Made by a program: the position numbers and the translations under genes
Origin: RGIG3701 sp031553595
GTDB taxonomy: Bacteria > Planctomycetota > Planctomycetia > Pirellulales > Thermoguttaceae
Length of the DNA: 64,000 bases
Direction of reading: 5' to 3'
Assembly (NCBI GenBank): GCA_031553595.1
Contig: JAVBLI010000016.1
Coordinates: 124,001 to 188,000 of the forward strand
The notes under the pieces: generated by a model
Databases searched by the model: none
Seen by the model: only the letters and a program-made list of their open reading frames with translations
Told to the model about the DNA's origin: nothing
Part shown: positions 1-9,777 of the stretch, in pieces
How the letters are laid out: each line of letters begins with the position of its first letter
Position numbering within the stretch: the first letter of the stretch is position 1

Positions 1-155
<155 letters not shown>

Positions 156-211
156 GAGAGGTCTCGGGGATAATTTTCAGCGAACGTAATAAAAATAACT
201 CTATTTCGTTT

Positions 212-239
212 ATTATATCGGCCGGAATAAAAAAAACAA
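212..239 (-). promoter_or_regulatory. Putative sigma70-type promoter of the EF-G gene
   Basis: On the minus strand TTGTTT (234-239) and TATAAT (212-217) are separated by 16 bases, giving a leader of roughly 50 bases before the EF-G start. Assigned by consensus match only. Confidence 0.5.
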
Positions 240-347
240 GACACGCGGGGAATGGACAATGGATAATTGACGATAGACAATGATTTTAAGGGCGGCTTTC
301 CTCCGACTCCCTCATTGTCCATCGTCCATTGGCCATTGCCCGCGTCT
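240..347. repeat. Inverted-repeat element with ATTG/ATGG-rich arms
   Basis: The left arm (about 240-290) has repeated words of the type AATGGACAATGG and ATTGACGATAGACAATG; the right arm (about 311-347) has CATTGTCCATCGTCCATTGG and ends CCCGCGTC, pairing with GACACGCGGG at the left edge. The middle is about 20 bases. It lies between the divergent EF-G and epimerase genes, immediately upstream of the EF-G -35 box. It belongs with the word-armed elements found at several other gene boundaries here. Confidence 0.7.
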
Positions 348-380
348 TTCACTTTTTTCCCAAAAATCCGCCCGCGACTC

Positions 381-409
381 TTGAAATCCGCCGCTGCGTG
401 TGCTACAAA
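381..409 (+). promoter_or_regulatory. Putative promoter of the epimerase gene
   Basis: TTGAAA (381-386) and TACAAA (404-409) with a 17-base spacer, 95 bases upstream of the start codon at 505. Consensus match only. Confidence 0.4.
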
Positions 410-504
410 AGAGGTATGTTGGTTCGCGCCGACGGGGCATTCCGTCAAACCGGCGTGGCTTTTAGATTAAAAATCCAGAAAATTCTTTGAAGGAGAACAC
501 ACAC

Positions 505-1512
<1,008 letters not shown>

Positions 1513-1619
1513 AAAAATTGATAATTGAAAATTGATAATTGATAATTATCGCAAGCGAGCTACTGACCGAAGATTTTGCTCGACGCAGTTAATTGTCAAT
1601 TATCAATTGTCAATTGCCC
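1513..1619. repeat. Word-armed inverted repeat, core type 1 (copy 1)
   Basis: The left arm (1514-1550) is built of ATTGATAATTG-type words and the right arm (1589-1617) of AATTGTCAATTATCAATTG words. The core begins GCAAGCGAGC, continues CTGACCGAAGATTTT and ends CGCAGTTAA; a near copy of this core occurs at 36485-36526. It fills the gap between two convergent stop codons (1512 on plus, 1620 on minus), consistent with a bidirectional terminator or an inserted palindromic element. Confidence 0.8.
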
Positions 1620-2153
1620 CTACCACGCCACTTCCATCATGCCGACGAGTCGCTGGGCGAGGGTTTCCATCATTTTTTGGGACGTCGTCGCGTTCGACTG
1701 CCCGGCCTCGGCGATCATCGCGGCGCCGTTGGAGATTTCCAGCGCTACGGAGTTGAGATTGATGTTCTGCGACTGCCGCAGTTCCTGGGTGCGGCGGTCG
1801 ATCCACTGCGCTTTGACGGTCATGTCCATGGTCAGCTCGCGCGGGTCGGTCCAGTCGTTCTGGAAGGTGACGTTTTTGCGTTCCGAGACGATTTTGACTT
1901 CCAGGACGGTATCGGCCCGGCAGGCCGGCACGACTTTATACGGCGTGCGGCTTTCGATTTCCCGCACCAGCGCTTCGGTCAGACGTTCGCCGTAACCGCG
2001 GCGCCAGGTTTCGTTGCCGCAGATGGAGACGCCTACGGTTCGCACCTCGTTGGAAAACAGGCCGTAATTTCCCACGTGATAGGATGCGCAGCCGCCCAGG
2101 GCGAGCGTCGCCGCCATGATCACAAGCAAAATCGGCATGGAATAAATCTTCAT
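1620..2153 (-). CDS. lptE: LptE-like LPS-assembly lipoprotein
   Basis: About 177 residues. The N-terminus MKIYSMPILLVIMAATLALGGC is a lipoprotein signal peptide with lipobox LGGC and the lipidated Cys at position 22. The body has the LptE-like pattern: a short segment after the Cys (ASYHVGNYGLFS), 'VRTVGVSICGNETWRRGYGERLTEALVREIE', then strands around VLEVKIVSER. LptE plugs the LptD barrel that inserts lipopolysaccharide in the outer membrane. An in-frame GTG at 2183 could be the start but adds a hydrophilic leader, so the ATG at 2153 is preferred; neither has a clear Shine-Dalgarno. It is last in a minus-strand run recO-bamD-lptE. The family is divergent, so the name is a best match by signal peptide, size and context. 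Confidence 0.65.
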   Translation of the reverse strand: MKIYSMPILLVIMAATLALGGCASYHVGNYGLFSNEVRTVGVSICGNETWRRGYGERLTEALVREIESRTPYKVVPACRADTVLEVKIVSERKNVTFQNDWTDPRELTMDMTVKAQWIDRRTQELRQSQNINLNSVALEISNGAAMIAEAGQSNATTSQKMMETLAQRLVGMMEVAW

Positions 2154-2202
2154 CACGCGTTCCAACGACAAATTACAATTCACGGACCGCCATCCCCCGT
2201 TC

Positions 2203-3423
2203 TTACCTCTCGGGGAAAATCACTTTCAGCCATGCGAAATAATCCGGCGGTTCGGGGCGGAGGTCTTTCACCTGAGCGTAACGTTCCTTGGCCTTCGAGG
2301 CGGCCCGGGTGCCGGGGAATTCGTCCATCACCAGCAGATAATAATAGGACGCGGCGCCGTAACAGCGTTTCGACTCGTAAAATCTGGCGAACATCATGTC
2401 GCGTTCCGCTTTCGCCTCGACGATTTCCATGCGGGTGTCGGTGAGGTTCTTTTTCTTCTCGGCGGTCAGTTGGGCGGCAAATTGTCTGGAAAGGCGTTCC
2501 GCGATTTCATCCGCGTCTTCCAGCGGCTTGCCGTCATAGCTGGGGCCTTCGTACATCAGCAGTTTTGCCGAGAGATTCAGCTCGCACGCTTGGAGAAAAT
2601 ACCGGCTCTGCGGGTAATCCTTGATCAGTTGGTCGTAAAACAGGGACGCTTTGACATACTGTCCGCGAATGTAGGATGCCGTTCCCGCCGCCATCAGCGC
2701 GCAGTCGGCCCACTGGCCCCGGCTGTCGTGCAGCGCGATCGTCTGATACGCTTTGATACAGTTCGTGAACGTCCCGGTCCACGGGCGGGTTTTATCGGAA
2801 AAATTGACGGTTTTGTGATCGGCCTGGTCTTTTTTGTCCCAGTACTGGCCGATGGCGAACAGGCGGCCCGAAACCCGGTCGAGATACCGCGTGGAATCGT
2901 ATTTCTTCAAAAGCCACTCGTATTTCTTCTGCGCGTCGGCATACCGTTTATCGAAAAACGCCGCCTCGCCGTTCATGAAAATCGCGTCTTCCGCCAGCGG
3001 CGAATCGGGCCAGCGCTTCTCGGCGACGTAAAATTTCTCGCGGGATTCCTTGAATTTCCCGGCGTCGAACAGCTCCACCCCCTCCGCGAACGCCACCGTC
3101 GCGGCCTCTTCGTCCGGCGTCAGCCCCCGAAGTTTCAGCCACAGCATCTGAATTTTTTCGCCCACCATTTCCGGCGTCAGCGTCGCCAGCGACTGCTCCC
3201 GCTGTTCCAGATAATCCGCCTGCTGCAGGATTTCGTCGTGATGCACCACCGCCACCGGCTCACGCTGCAAATCATTCACGATCGCGTCGTAATGCGAAAT
3301 GTCCGAGGTTTTTCTCGCCGAAAGACTCATCACCGACGCGCCGCAGCCCGCCAGGCACAGCGAAAACACCGCGCCCGCGAGGCTCAGAGAACGTATCAGG
3401 TGGAACGACTGGGAGGTAAACAT
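2203..3423 (-). CDS. BamD-like TPR lipoprotein
   Basis: About 406 residues. The N-terminus has a lipoprotein signal with lipobox LAGC (SLCLAGCGA). TPR-like helical pairs follow, for example FAEGVELFDAGKFKESREKF, then AEDAIFMNGEAAFFDKRYAD, and later YIRGQYVKASLFYDQLIKDY and RCYGAASYYYLLVMDEFPGT. This is the pattern of BamD/YfiO, an outer-membrane-anchored lipoprotein that helps the Bam complex insert beta-barrels; at 406 residues it is longer than Escherichia coli BamD (about 245), as expected for planctomycete versions. The upstream TTG at 3432 lies inside a repeat arm, so the ATG at 3423 is used. The stop is 49 bases before the lptE-like start, and the two may act together in outer-membrane biogenesis. 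Confidence 0.65.
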   Translation of the reverse strand: MFTSQSFHLIRSLSLAGAVFSLCLAGCGASVMSLSARKTSDISHYDAIVNDLQREPVAVVHHDEILQQADYLEQREQSLATLTPEMVGEKIQMLWLKLRGLTPDEEAATVAFAEGVELFDAGKFKESREKFYVAEKRWPDSPLAEDAIFMNGEAAFFDKRYADAQKKYEWLLKKYDSTRYLDRVSGRLFAIGQYWDKKDQADHKTVNFSDKTRPWTGTFTNCIKAYQTIALHDSRGQWADCALMAAGTASYIRGQYVKASLFYDQLIKDYPQSRYFLQACELNLSAKLLMYEGPSYDGKPLEDADEIAERLSRQFAAQLTAEKKKNLTDTRMEIVEAKAERDMMFARFYESKRCYGAASYYYLLVMDEFPGTRAASKAKERYAQVKDLRPEPPDYFAWLKVIFPER

Positions 3424-3453
3424 AATTATCAATTATCCATTGTCAATTATCAA
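3424..3453. repeat. Single ATTG-word repeat arm
   Basis: AATTATCAATTATCC and ATTGTCAATTATCAATT words fill the whole gap between the recO stop and the start of the BamD-like gene. Only one arm is present; it resembles the right arms at 1589-1617 and 36524-36551. Confidence 0.6.
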
Positions 3454-4254
3454 TTAACGTTTCAGCCAGGTCAGGGTATTCAGCGGGCGTTCGAGGCGGT
3501 GAGCCAGGTACTGGTTCCAGACGCCGCGGAGCTCGCCGAGGATTTTGGGGTCTATTTTTAATCGCCGCCACAGTTGGTCGTTGGGGGAGGCCAATTGCCG
3601 CATCACTTTAATTACCGGCATGCTCACCGACGCCACCTGACGGTATCCGGGCCTGCATCGGTTACACACCACGCCGCCGTCGAGCATCGCAAATGCCACC
3701 CGGCCGCGGCTGGCCGACTGTGAATTTTCATCGATCGGCGTTTCGCATTCCAGGCATTCGCTCAACTGCGGGGCGTATCCCAGCAGGTCCATCGCGCGGA
3801 ACTCGAAACGCAGTAAAAGTCGACTCACTGCTTCCGGCGGCGTACTCAATTTCGTCCCCCGCGGCAGCGTCTCGTCAAGCTGAATCATCTCGTTCAGCGT
3901 CTGGCAGGCCAGGTCGAACAGCTCCGGCTGCGACTCGTCCTTCTCGGTGAAGGCGTCGACCAGCCCCACGACATGAAACCCGGCATACATCCCCACCAGC
4001 GACCTGACCCGGAACCGCTGGGCAAGTTTCGCCTCCGTCACCAGATCCAGCACGTCGCCGGCTTTCTTATACACCAAAATCCGGCACTGATTCATCGGAT
4101 CCAGCGCCGAGTCGAAGGGGTTTTTCAGCCGCCGGGCGCCTTTCGCGATACACGCCAGCTTCCCGCTTTCGCGCGTCAGGAACGTCACGATCATGCTCGT
4201 CTCGCTGAAATCCACGGTTCGCAATACAATCGCGTCTTCATTAATCGGCGGCAT
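3454..4254 (-). CDS. recO: DNA repair protein RecO
   Basis: A 266-residue cytoplasmic protein. The N-terminal OB-fold region reads DAIVLRTVDFSETSMIVTFL and GKLACIAKGARRLKN, typical of RecO; a helical domain follows, and a zinc-binding pair of cysteines is seen as CLEC (about residue 175) and CNRC (about 203). RecO loads RecA on SSB-coated single-stranded DNA with RecR in gap repair. Length and motif order fit the family. It is the first gene of the recO-bamD-lptE run; the next gene begins 30 bases after its stop, across a repeat arm. Confidence 0.9.
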   Translation of the reverse strand: MPPINEDAIVLRTVDFSETSMIVTFLTRESGKLACIAKGARRLKNPFDSALDPMNQCRILVYKKAGDVLDLVTEAKLAQRFRVRSLVGMYAGFHVVGLVDAFTEKDESQPELFDLACQTLNEMIQLDETLPRGTKLSTPPEAVSRLLLRFEFRAMDLLGYAPQLSECLECETPIDENSQSASRGRVAFAMLDGGVVCNRCRPGYRQVASVSMPVIKVMRQLASPNDQLWRRLKIDPKILGELRGVWNQYLAHRLERPLNTLTWLKR

Positions 4255-4368
4255 AACTTTTCATTCATCCACGCACCTACTCCGGGAAACGGTTGCAGGA
4301 TACGAAAAAATCAAGATTTACGCAATGCGAATTTCAAAGATTTCGCAAAGTTTTGGGGAATGGGGACA

Positions 4369-4480
4369 AGAAACAACAGCCGGGAGCGTAGCGGAACGCA
4401 GTGACGCGCAGAGACCGGATAGAATCGTCGGGATTTTCCCCACTTCAATCTGGTCTCTGCGCTGATGGCTGCTGTTTTTA
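4369..4480. repeat. Palindromic element, family B (copy 1)
   Basis: The left arm begins CAACAGCCGGGAGCGTAGCG and contains CGCAGAGACCGGAT; the right arm contains ATCTGGTCTCTGCGC and ends GGCTGCTGTTTTTA. The core is like those of copies at 5578-5706 and 10735-10861. The right arm is shorter than in the other copies. Its last three bases are the stop codon of the glycosyltransferase gene, so in the direction of that gene the hairpin starts at the stop and could act as a terminator. Confidence 0.85.
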
Positions 4481-5506
4481 TTTAACCCCCATACCTTTTA
4501 AGAAATCATACCCCATCGACCGGAACGCCTGCGGGTGACGGAAATACGTGCCGGAAAAAATTTCGCTGAAATATAAGGAAATATTCTTCGAAAAGCTCTG
4601 CTGGATGCGTGCGCGATTCTGAAAATGAGTCTGATGGCGGTGCAATTGGGCGATGTAGCGAGTTTTCAGGTCGCCGTCGGGCAGTTTTTCGGCCTGGGCC
4701 AGCAGCGATTCGAAGAGCTGGGGGTGCTGGCCGAGCGTTTCCAGGACGGTATTAAAATAATTCCACCGCGAGGGATTTTCGCGCAGATGCTGGGCCGTGG
4801 GGGCCGTGGAGTGGTTATTTCCGTGCAGGCGGTACTGAATCAGGCACGCGTCCAGATACCGGATTTTCGTGTAAAGCGGCACGGTCATATACAGCCACAC
4901 GTCATGGCAGGCGAGCGTTTCCGGAATGGGGAACACCTCAGGCAGCAGATTCCGCCGCACGGCCATGGTGCACCCCGTCCATAGTTCCATCCGCTGGCCC
5001 GGCGGGAAGAAAAACCGCCAGAATTCGCGAATGTGCATCCGGTCCACGAATTCCCGCAGCGTCATTTCCTGCGAACCCCCCTCGGCGTCCACGATTTCGG
5101 CATTCGTCGTCACCAGCCCCACTTCCGGCTCCTTCTCGAACACCTCCATACACCGGGCCACCCGCCCCGACATCCAGACGTCATCATGATCCGAGAGAAA
5201 AATCACATCCCCTGTGCACAGCCGCATGGCCTGCTCGAAATTCTTCGTGTACCCGAGATTTTTTTCATTCCGTACGATTCGCACCGGGAACGGCACGAGC
5301 TCATCCCACTGCCGGAGAATTTTGAGCGTGTCATCCTGCGAGCCGTCATCGCACACGACCACCTCGTCCGGCAGCCGGGTCTGCGCGGCGATGCTCTGCA
5401 ACTGCGGCCGGAGGAACCGCTCACTGTTATATGTGCACATGGCCACCGAAACCGAAAGCGACTCGTGCGGCCCCGCCGCCTTTCCACCCGCCGGAGAAAT
5501 ACTCAT
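4478..5506 (-). CDS. Family 2 glycosyltransferase
   Basis: A 342-residue GT-A fold glycosyltransferase. The nucleotide-binding start is SVAMCTYNSERFLRPQLQSI, with VVCDDGSQDDT and the metal-binding acidic cluster in LSDHDDVW (about residue 105). Later WTGCTMAVRR and LACHDVWLYM match rhamnosyltransferase-like GT2 enzymes that build surface polysaccharide from dTDP-sugars. No signal peptide or convincing membrane segment is seen. It is a single gene bracketed by two family B palindromes. The donor is unknown; an rfbB gene is 33 kb away in the window and cannot be linked to it by position. Confidence 0.85.
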   Translation of the reverse strand: MSISPAGGKAAGPHESLSVSVAMCTYNSERFLRPQLQSIAAQTRLPDEVVVCDDGSQDDTLKILRQWDELVPFPVRIVRNEKNLGYTKNFEQAMRLCTGDVIFLSDHDDVWMSGRVARCMEVFEKEPEVGLVTTNAEIVDAEGGSQEMTLREFVDRMHIREFWRFFFPPGQRMELWTGCTMAVRRNLLPEVFPIPETLACHDVWLYMTVPLYTKIRYLDACLIQYRLHGNNHSTAPTAQHLRENPSRWNYFNTVLETLGQHPQLFESLLAQAEKLPDGDLKTRYIAQLHRHQTHFQNRARIQQSFSKNISLYFSEIFSGTYFRHPQAFRSMGYDFLKGMGVK

Positions 5507-5577
5507 TTTTTCACCATTTTAATACTAATCAAATGATACGACAGCCTTACTGGAGCATCTACCCAATTTATGTTTCC

Positions 5578-5706
5578 ACAAGAACAGCAGCCGGAAGCGT
5601 AGCGGAACGCAGTGCAGCGGAGAGACCGGATGGATTGGCCGAGTGTTTCCCCTACTTCTATCCGGTCTCTCCGCTAGCGCTACGCTCCCGGCTGCTGTTC
5701 TTGTGT
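5578..5706. repeat. Palindromic element, family B (copy 2)
   Basis: The longest and most symmetric copy. Left arm ACAAGAACAGCAGCCGGAAG with CGGAGAGACCGGAT; right arm ATCCGGTCTCTCCG with CTCCCGGCTGCTGTTCTTGT. Arm changes are compensated: where this copy has CGGAGAG on the left it has CTCTCCG on the right, whereas copies 1 and 3 have GCAGAG/CTCTGC. It lies between the minus-strand membrane-protein stop (5783) and the glycosyltransferase start (5506). Confidence 0.88.
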
Positions 5707-5782
5707 CCAAACGATCTTCGAAAATACTCTAAAACCGATTATATCCAAGTATACAAAATTCGTCCGAAATCCGCAAGCGGCG

Positions 5783-6724
5783 TCATTCCTCGTTTTCGTT
5801 TTCACTCCCCGCCGTGGTCATCGCGCAAAACGCCACGTAATTCATGAGCACATACCCGCCAAAAAGCGCCCCGGCCAGCGGCAGCGTGATGACGAGTATC
5901 CAGCTCAGGCCGGGGATTTCATCCCATATCAGCAGCGGAAGGATGGCCAGCAGATAGCCGATCACCGCGATCATCGTGCACCAGATCAGGCACAGCAGCG
6001 CCGGGAACAGATTCCGCCGCGCTACCCGGCCGCCGAAAAACATCACCCGTCGATACGCCTCTTTGTCCTCCGCCAGCAGCCAAAAACCGGGCAGGAGGTG
6101 AAAGCCGGCCAGGATGGTCGCAAAGCCATAAATTAGCGCTATCCAGTAAACGAGTGCCCAGTCTGACACCGCGGTACCGTATGGAAAAAATAGGTCGTGC
6201 AGGTACCCCACCGCTGCTATCACCGCAAAAAACATCGCGCCCAGCAGCAGGATGTAACATACCAGAAGATACATGTTCATCCGGTACGCGCGGGCGCCGT
6301 TCCTGCGGAAGGAGGCGAGCAATCCGGGGTCTTCGCCGTGAAAAATGGCAGTGTAATACCGCAGCATTCCGGCCACCGCCCAGCACCCACCGAACCCTGC
6401 CACCCAGTACAGCATCACGGTGAATATGACCCACATGCCCTGGAGAAACAGGTAAGCCGGGGAGTTGAACTGAATGAAATATGCCATATGCCAGAAAATA
6501 CCATCCACATAATTCACCACGGCGGCGATGAACATGCCATACCCGATCAGTGCCACGCACGCCAGCAGTGCCGCGCCCGCAAGGCGCCAGAAATTCCACC
6601 CTAGGAAAAACGTTTTCGTGGCCGCTCGCACGACCTGCGGCGCCGTTACCTTCACGGTGCCTGTTTTACAGCCCACGCCGAACTCGTCCACCACCGCTTC
6701 CGGCGCGCTATACGGATTTTCCAT
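5783..6724 (-). CDS. NPYxxP-type multi-pass membrane protein
   Basis: A 313-residue integral membrane protein of unknown function. It starts MENPYSAPEAVVDEF, the NPYxxP N-terminal signature seen in many planctomycete membrane proteins. After a region reading VTAPQVVRAATKTFF there are about six hydrophobic segments, for example LAGAALLACVALIGYGMFIA, LLVCYILLLGAMFFAVIAAV and ALLCLIWCTMIAVIGYLLAI. The motif HLLPGFWLLAEDKEAYRRVM (PGxWhhh then a basic loop) also occurs in the paralogues at 6727 and 39690-42684. The ATG at 6724 is preferred because AGGA (6733-6736) is well spaced; an in-frame ATG at 6730 overlaps the previous stop. Translationally coupled to the gene before it. Confidence 0.75.
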   Translation of the reverse strand: MENPYSAPEAVVDEFGVGCKTGTVKVTAPQVVRAATKTFFLGWNFWRLAGAALLACVALIGYGMFIAAVVNYVDGIFWHMAYFIQFNSPAYLFLQGMWVIFTVMLYWVAGFGGCWAVAGMLRYYTAIFHGEDPGLLASFRRNGARAYRMNMYLLVCYILLLGAMFFAVIAAVGYLHDLFFPYGTAVSDWALVYWIALIYGFATILAGFHLLPGFWLLAEDKEAYRRVMFFGGRVARRNLFPALLCLIWCTMIAVIGYLLAILPLLIWDEIPGLSWILVITLPLAGALFGGYVLMNYVAFCAMTTAGSENENEE

Positions 6725-6726
6725 GA

Positions 6727-7692
6727 TCATTTTCCTACGTACTCCGCCGAGGATTCCGCCTTTTCCGCGTCTCCGCCCCACTGTGCCGCGACGTCCTCGC
6801 CGCATGCCAGCACGCAAAAAACGGGGTAATGCAGGAAAATATACGGCAGGATCACCAGCCAGGAAAGGTCGCAAAGCATCCATACACGCCTCGAATAAGA
6901 CGAAAAGAAACTGTCCATGGTCGAGAAGACAACGCGCATAAAAGGCTGATTGTAAAACCAGAAGCTGTATGTTTCCGTCACCGCCACGAAACAAGCCAGC
7001 ATCAGCAGCAGCGACAGCCAGTTTTTCAGCGTGACCCGCAGCGACCAGATGAAGGCCGACAGCGGATTCATGCGGTATTCCATGATGATCCACAGCCCAG
7101 GCGAAATAAACGTCAGCAGCACGAGAAGCATCAGGTACGCACCATATTCCAGATATTGATCTACATGCGCCTGATAAATCGTCGTCGCCATTACGTATTC
7201 GCAGCAAAACTCCAGCGCGAGATAAGCCAGCACCATCAGCACGGCTATGAGGATGACGCCGAACACCAGCGTGTAAAGCGCCATCCACACCGAAGCGAGA
7301 AAATTCCCGCGGAGCGCCCGGATAAACGAAAAATCGCCGCGGACGATGCTGGTTAAATAGCGAGTAAAGCCGGCCACGAACCACGCCTGGGCGAAGAACA
7401 CGGTGAGGAAAATCCCTATCGCCACACATATTTCGCCGACCCATCCGATGTACCTGGGTGGACTGGTGTTATTCATGATCCAGACCAGAAGAAGAAGTAT
7501 TCCGACGACCGCTGCCGTTTCACCCATCACACAGCCGATAATCGCCGCCATGTTCCGGCTGAAAAATATCCGTGTCGCCGTGGGAATCACCAGCGAAATC
7601 GGCGCGTTTCCGGGATAAATCCGCCCCTCGACCTCTGCCAATGTGCGCTCGTCATCCATCACATCATCCGGCGGCCTGAACATGTTTTCCAT
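6727..7692 (-). CDS. Multi-pass membrane protein, paralogue of its neighbour
   Basis: A 321-residue membrane protein of unknown function. The N-terminus (MENMFRPPDDVMDDERTLAE) lacks a clean NPYxxP motif. Five or six membrane segments follow, including AAVVGILLLLVWIMN, VFGVILIAVLMVLAYLALEF and LMLLVLLTFISPGLWIIMEY. The last contains the PGLWIIMEYRM signature, the counterpart of PGFWLLAEDKE next door and PGMWMILDRRM in the 40.6 kb cluster. GGAG lies at a good distance before the ATG at 7692. It starts 12 bases after the ankyrin gene stop and nearly abuts the next gene, so the three look like an operon. The shared fold suggests a common, possibly bilayer-related role, but nothing specific can be said. 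Confidence 0.75.
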   Translation of the reverse strand: MENMFRPPDDVMDDERTLAEVEGRIYPGNAPISLVIPTATRIFFSRNMAAIIGCVMGETAAVVGILLLLVWIMNNTSPPRYIGWVGEICVAIGIFLTVFFAQAWFVAGFTRYLTSIVRGDFSFIRALRGNFLASVWMALYTLVFGVILIAVLMVLAYLALEFCCEYVMATTIYQAHVDQYLEYGAYLMLLVLLTFISPGLWIIMEYRMNPLSAFIWSLRVTLKNWLSLLLMLACFVAVTETYSFWFYNQPFMRVVFSTMDSFFSSYSRRVWMLCDLSWLVILPYIFLHYPVFCVLACGEDVAAQWGGDAEKAESSAEYVGK

Positions 7693-7704
7693 AAATATCT
7701 CCGT

Positions 7705-9777
7705 TTATAATGCCGCGTTCAGTGCCAGGCCGAACAGGGTGCGCTCTTTTCTCGTCAGCTTCCGTTTCTGTAAAATATCCACCGCGGTTTCCCCCGCTTT
7801 ATTTTTCACGCCGGCCTCCGCGCCCTGGGCCAGCACCTCTGCCACCGCGTCCGGCTCGCAGTACCTCGCGGCGAAATGGAGCATGGTGTCCCCGTCCGCG
7901 TCCTGGCGGTTAAAATCCAGCCCGCACTTCCGCAGGATTTCCAACTGCCGCGCGACAAGCCGCATTCCGACGAGCATTTTTCGCAGCGGCGTTTTCTCCA
8001 TTTCCACGTTCAGGTCATACCTGTTCCCGGCCAGGAAAACGCAGTACGTTTCCTTCTTCGCCCGCAGCGCCAGCGCGAACGGCGAGTCCGTCACGTATTC
8101 ATTCCCCGCGGGGTTTATGCCGGCTTTCACCAGCGCCACCACCGCCGCACCCTGCGAGGCACGCACCGCCCAGTGCAGGGCCGACTCGCCGGGCTGCGTG
8201 TCCCCGGCCTCCAGATTCGCCCCGTGTTCCGCCAGCATTTTAATGATTTCCGGGCATCCGCACATGGCGGCGTAATGCACCGCCGTACCGCCCCACAGCC
8301 CCCGGGCCTCCACATCCACGCCGGATTTCAGCAGAAGCTCGCACACTTCCGGTTTATTCCCACGCACCGCGTAATGCAGCGCCGTTTCGCCGTCCACATC
8401 CTTCGCGTTTACGTCCGCTCTGTCTTTTAGCAGCTTTTTACACGTTTCCATTTCCCCTGCGTATGCCGCCAGCAGGAGCGGCGCTGGAGTCTGGTTTTCG
8501 GGGAAACTTCCGAGCCTGATGGCGAAATACTTAAATCCAGGCGAGTCTTTTATATCCGTTTTCTCCAGCCCCCGCCCCCACTGCACATCCGCCTCGGTCC
8601 CAAGCAGTAGATCATAAATTCGAAAAGCAGGCAGGTTTTCCGTTGTTTTTTTTTGCATGATAGCTTTTCGGAATAATAGCAGTAACGGCCGCTGCAGCAT
8701 GTTTTTTTCTCCGCCGTCCACATCCGCCCCGGCAGACAGCAGCAGCACGCACAGGTCATAATCCGCCGCCAGTGCCGCGTAATGCAGCGGCATGTTTTGT
8801 TTTTCATCCCGCACATTCGTGTTCGGGTTAAAATTCATGACGTACCGGCACATTTCCACACTCCCGCTGCGCACCGCGGCGTGAAGCAGCTTTTCTTTAT
8901 CTTCTGCCTCATCCAAAAACCTCGCCCCGTGTTTCACTAGCAGCTTACACAGCTCCAGGTTCCCTCGCTCCGCCGCCTGCTGCACGAGCGTTTTTTTGAT
9001 CGCTTCCCCCAAAATCAGATCCCGTTCATCTTCCGGCGTGGGCACACATGCCCCCTTTTCCAACAGAAACCGCACCGCTTCCGTTTCATTCTCCATCACC
9101 GCCATCACCAGCGGCGTCCGGCCTTTAAACGATTTCGCGTTTACGTCCAGCCCTTTTTCCAGCAGCCACGCACACGTCTGCACATTCCCCTCGCGCGCGG
9201 CGTGAAATAAAGCTGTCTCGCCGAATTCATCCACGGCGTCCGTCTTCGCGCCATGCTCGGCCAGCTTCACACACAGATCATGCTCCCACAGACGCGCGGC
9301 CGCCATCAGGGAAGACTCGCCCCATTTCGTGACGGCGTTCACATCCGCGCCGCATGCGAGAATCTTCTCGGCCAGGGCCGTGTTCCCATAAATAATCATC
9401 CGGTAAAGCGGCGTCATGCCGTCCACGTCCTCGCGGTTTACGTTAATGCCGCGCTCCAGGAGAAACTCGCAAATTTTCACATGATGCGGAATGTTCCGGT
9501 CCGTGATCATCAGAATCGGATACCGCCCGAGCTGATCCTTCGCGTTAATATCTCCGCCGGCATCCAGATATAACTGCCAGAGTTCCACCTCCATGTTTTG
9601 CGGCGCAAACTGCGGCAGCGCACTCTCCGCGGCGGCCGGCGATTTTTCCTGAATCGGCGGCGCATCATCTCCCACAGCCGGCACGCACGCCAGAAGCGTG
9701 GCCATCAGGAAAGACGGGAGAAAAAAACGCGGAAAACACGGAATTATTTCAGAATACGCGGAAAGAGGTTTAATCAT
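7705..9777 (-). CDS. Secreted ankyrin-repeat protein
   Basis: About 690 residues. After an N-terminal export signal (hydrophobic FFLPSFLMATLLACV, possibly a lipobox at LLAC) come about 14-15 ankyrin repeats covering almost the whole protein. Well-formed ones include DINAKDQLGRYPILM, ADVNAVTKWGESSLMAAA, LDVNAKSFKGRTPLVMAV, ADVNAKDVDGETALHYAV and ANLEAGDTQPGESALHWAV. No enzyme domain is visible, so protein binding is the likely role. The start is uncertain: an in-frame ATG at 9825 gives 706 residues; 9777 gives a better signal peptide with AAGGAAGG upstream but about 19 bases away. The signal-peptide codons (9721-9764) are one arm of a palindromic element. First gene of a run with the two membrane proteins. 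Confidence 0.8.
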   Translation of the reverse strand: MIKPLSAYSEIIPCFPRFFLPSFLMATLLACVPAVGDDAPPIQEKSPAAAESALPQFAPQNMEVELWQLYLDAGGDINAKDQLGRYPILMITDRNIPHHVKICEFLLERGINVNREDVDGMTPLYRMIIYGNTALAEKILACGADVNAVTKWGESSLMAAARLWEHDLCVKLAEHGAKTDAVDEFGETALFHAAREGNVQTCAWLLEKGLDVNAKSFKGRTPLVMAVMENETEAVRFLLEKGACVPTPEDERDLILGEAIKKTLVQQAAERGNLELCKLLVKHGARFLDEAEDKEKLLHAAVRSGSVEMCRYVMNFNPNTNVRDEKQNMPLHYAALAADYDLCVLLLSAGADVDGGEKNMLQRPLLLLFRKAIMQKKTTENLPAFRIYDLLLGTEADVQWGRGLEKTDIKDSPGFKYFAIRLGSFPENQTPAPLLLAAYAGEMETCKKLLKDRADVNAKDVDGETALHYAVRGNKPEVCELLLKSGVDVEARGLWGGTAVHYAAMCGCPEIIKMLAEHGANLEAGDTQPGESALHWAVRASQGAAVVALVKAGINPAGNEYVTDSPFALALRAKKETYCVFLAGNRYDLNVEMEKTPLRKMLVGMRLVARQLEILRKCGLDFNRQDADGDTMLHFAARYCEPDAVAEVLAQGAEAGVKNKAGETAVDILQKRKLTRKERTLFGLALNAAL

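Noticed and set aside
5578..5706. Family B palindrome as a CRISPR-like repeat or tRNA-like gene
   Set aside because: Three dispersed copies with no spacers, no CCA-type acceptor or cloverleaf, and no cas genes.
6730..7444. A longer version of the first membrane protein, extending upstream to 7444
   Set aside because: It would read the second membrane-protein gene in the wrong frame; NPYxxP starts at 6724 with a Shine-Dalgarno.
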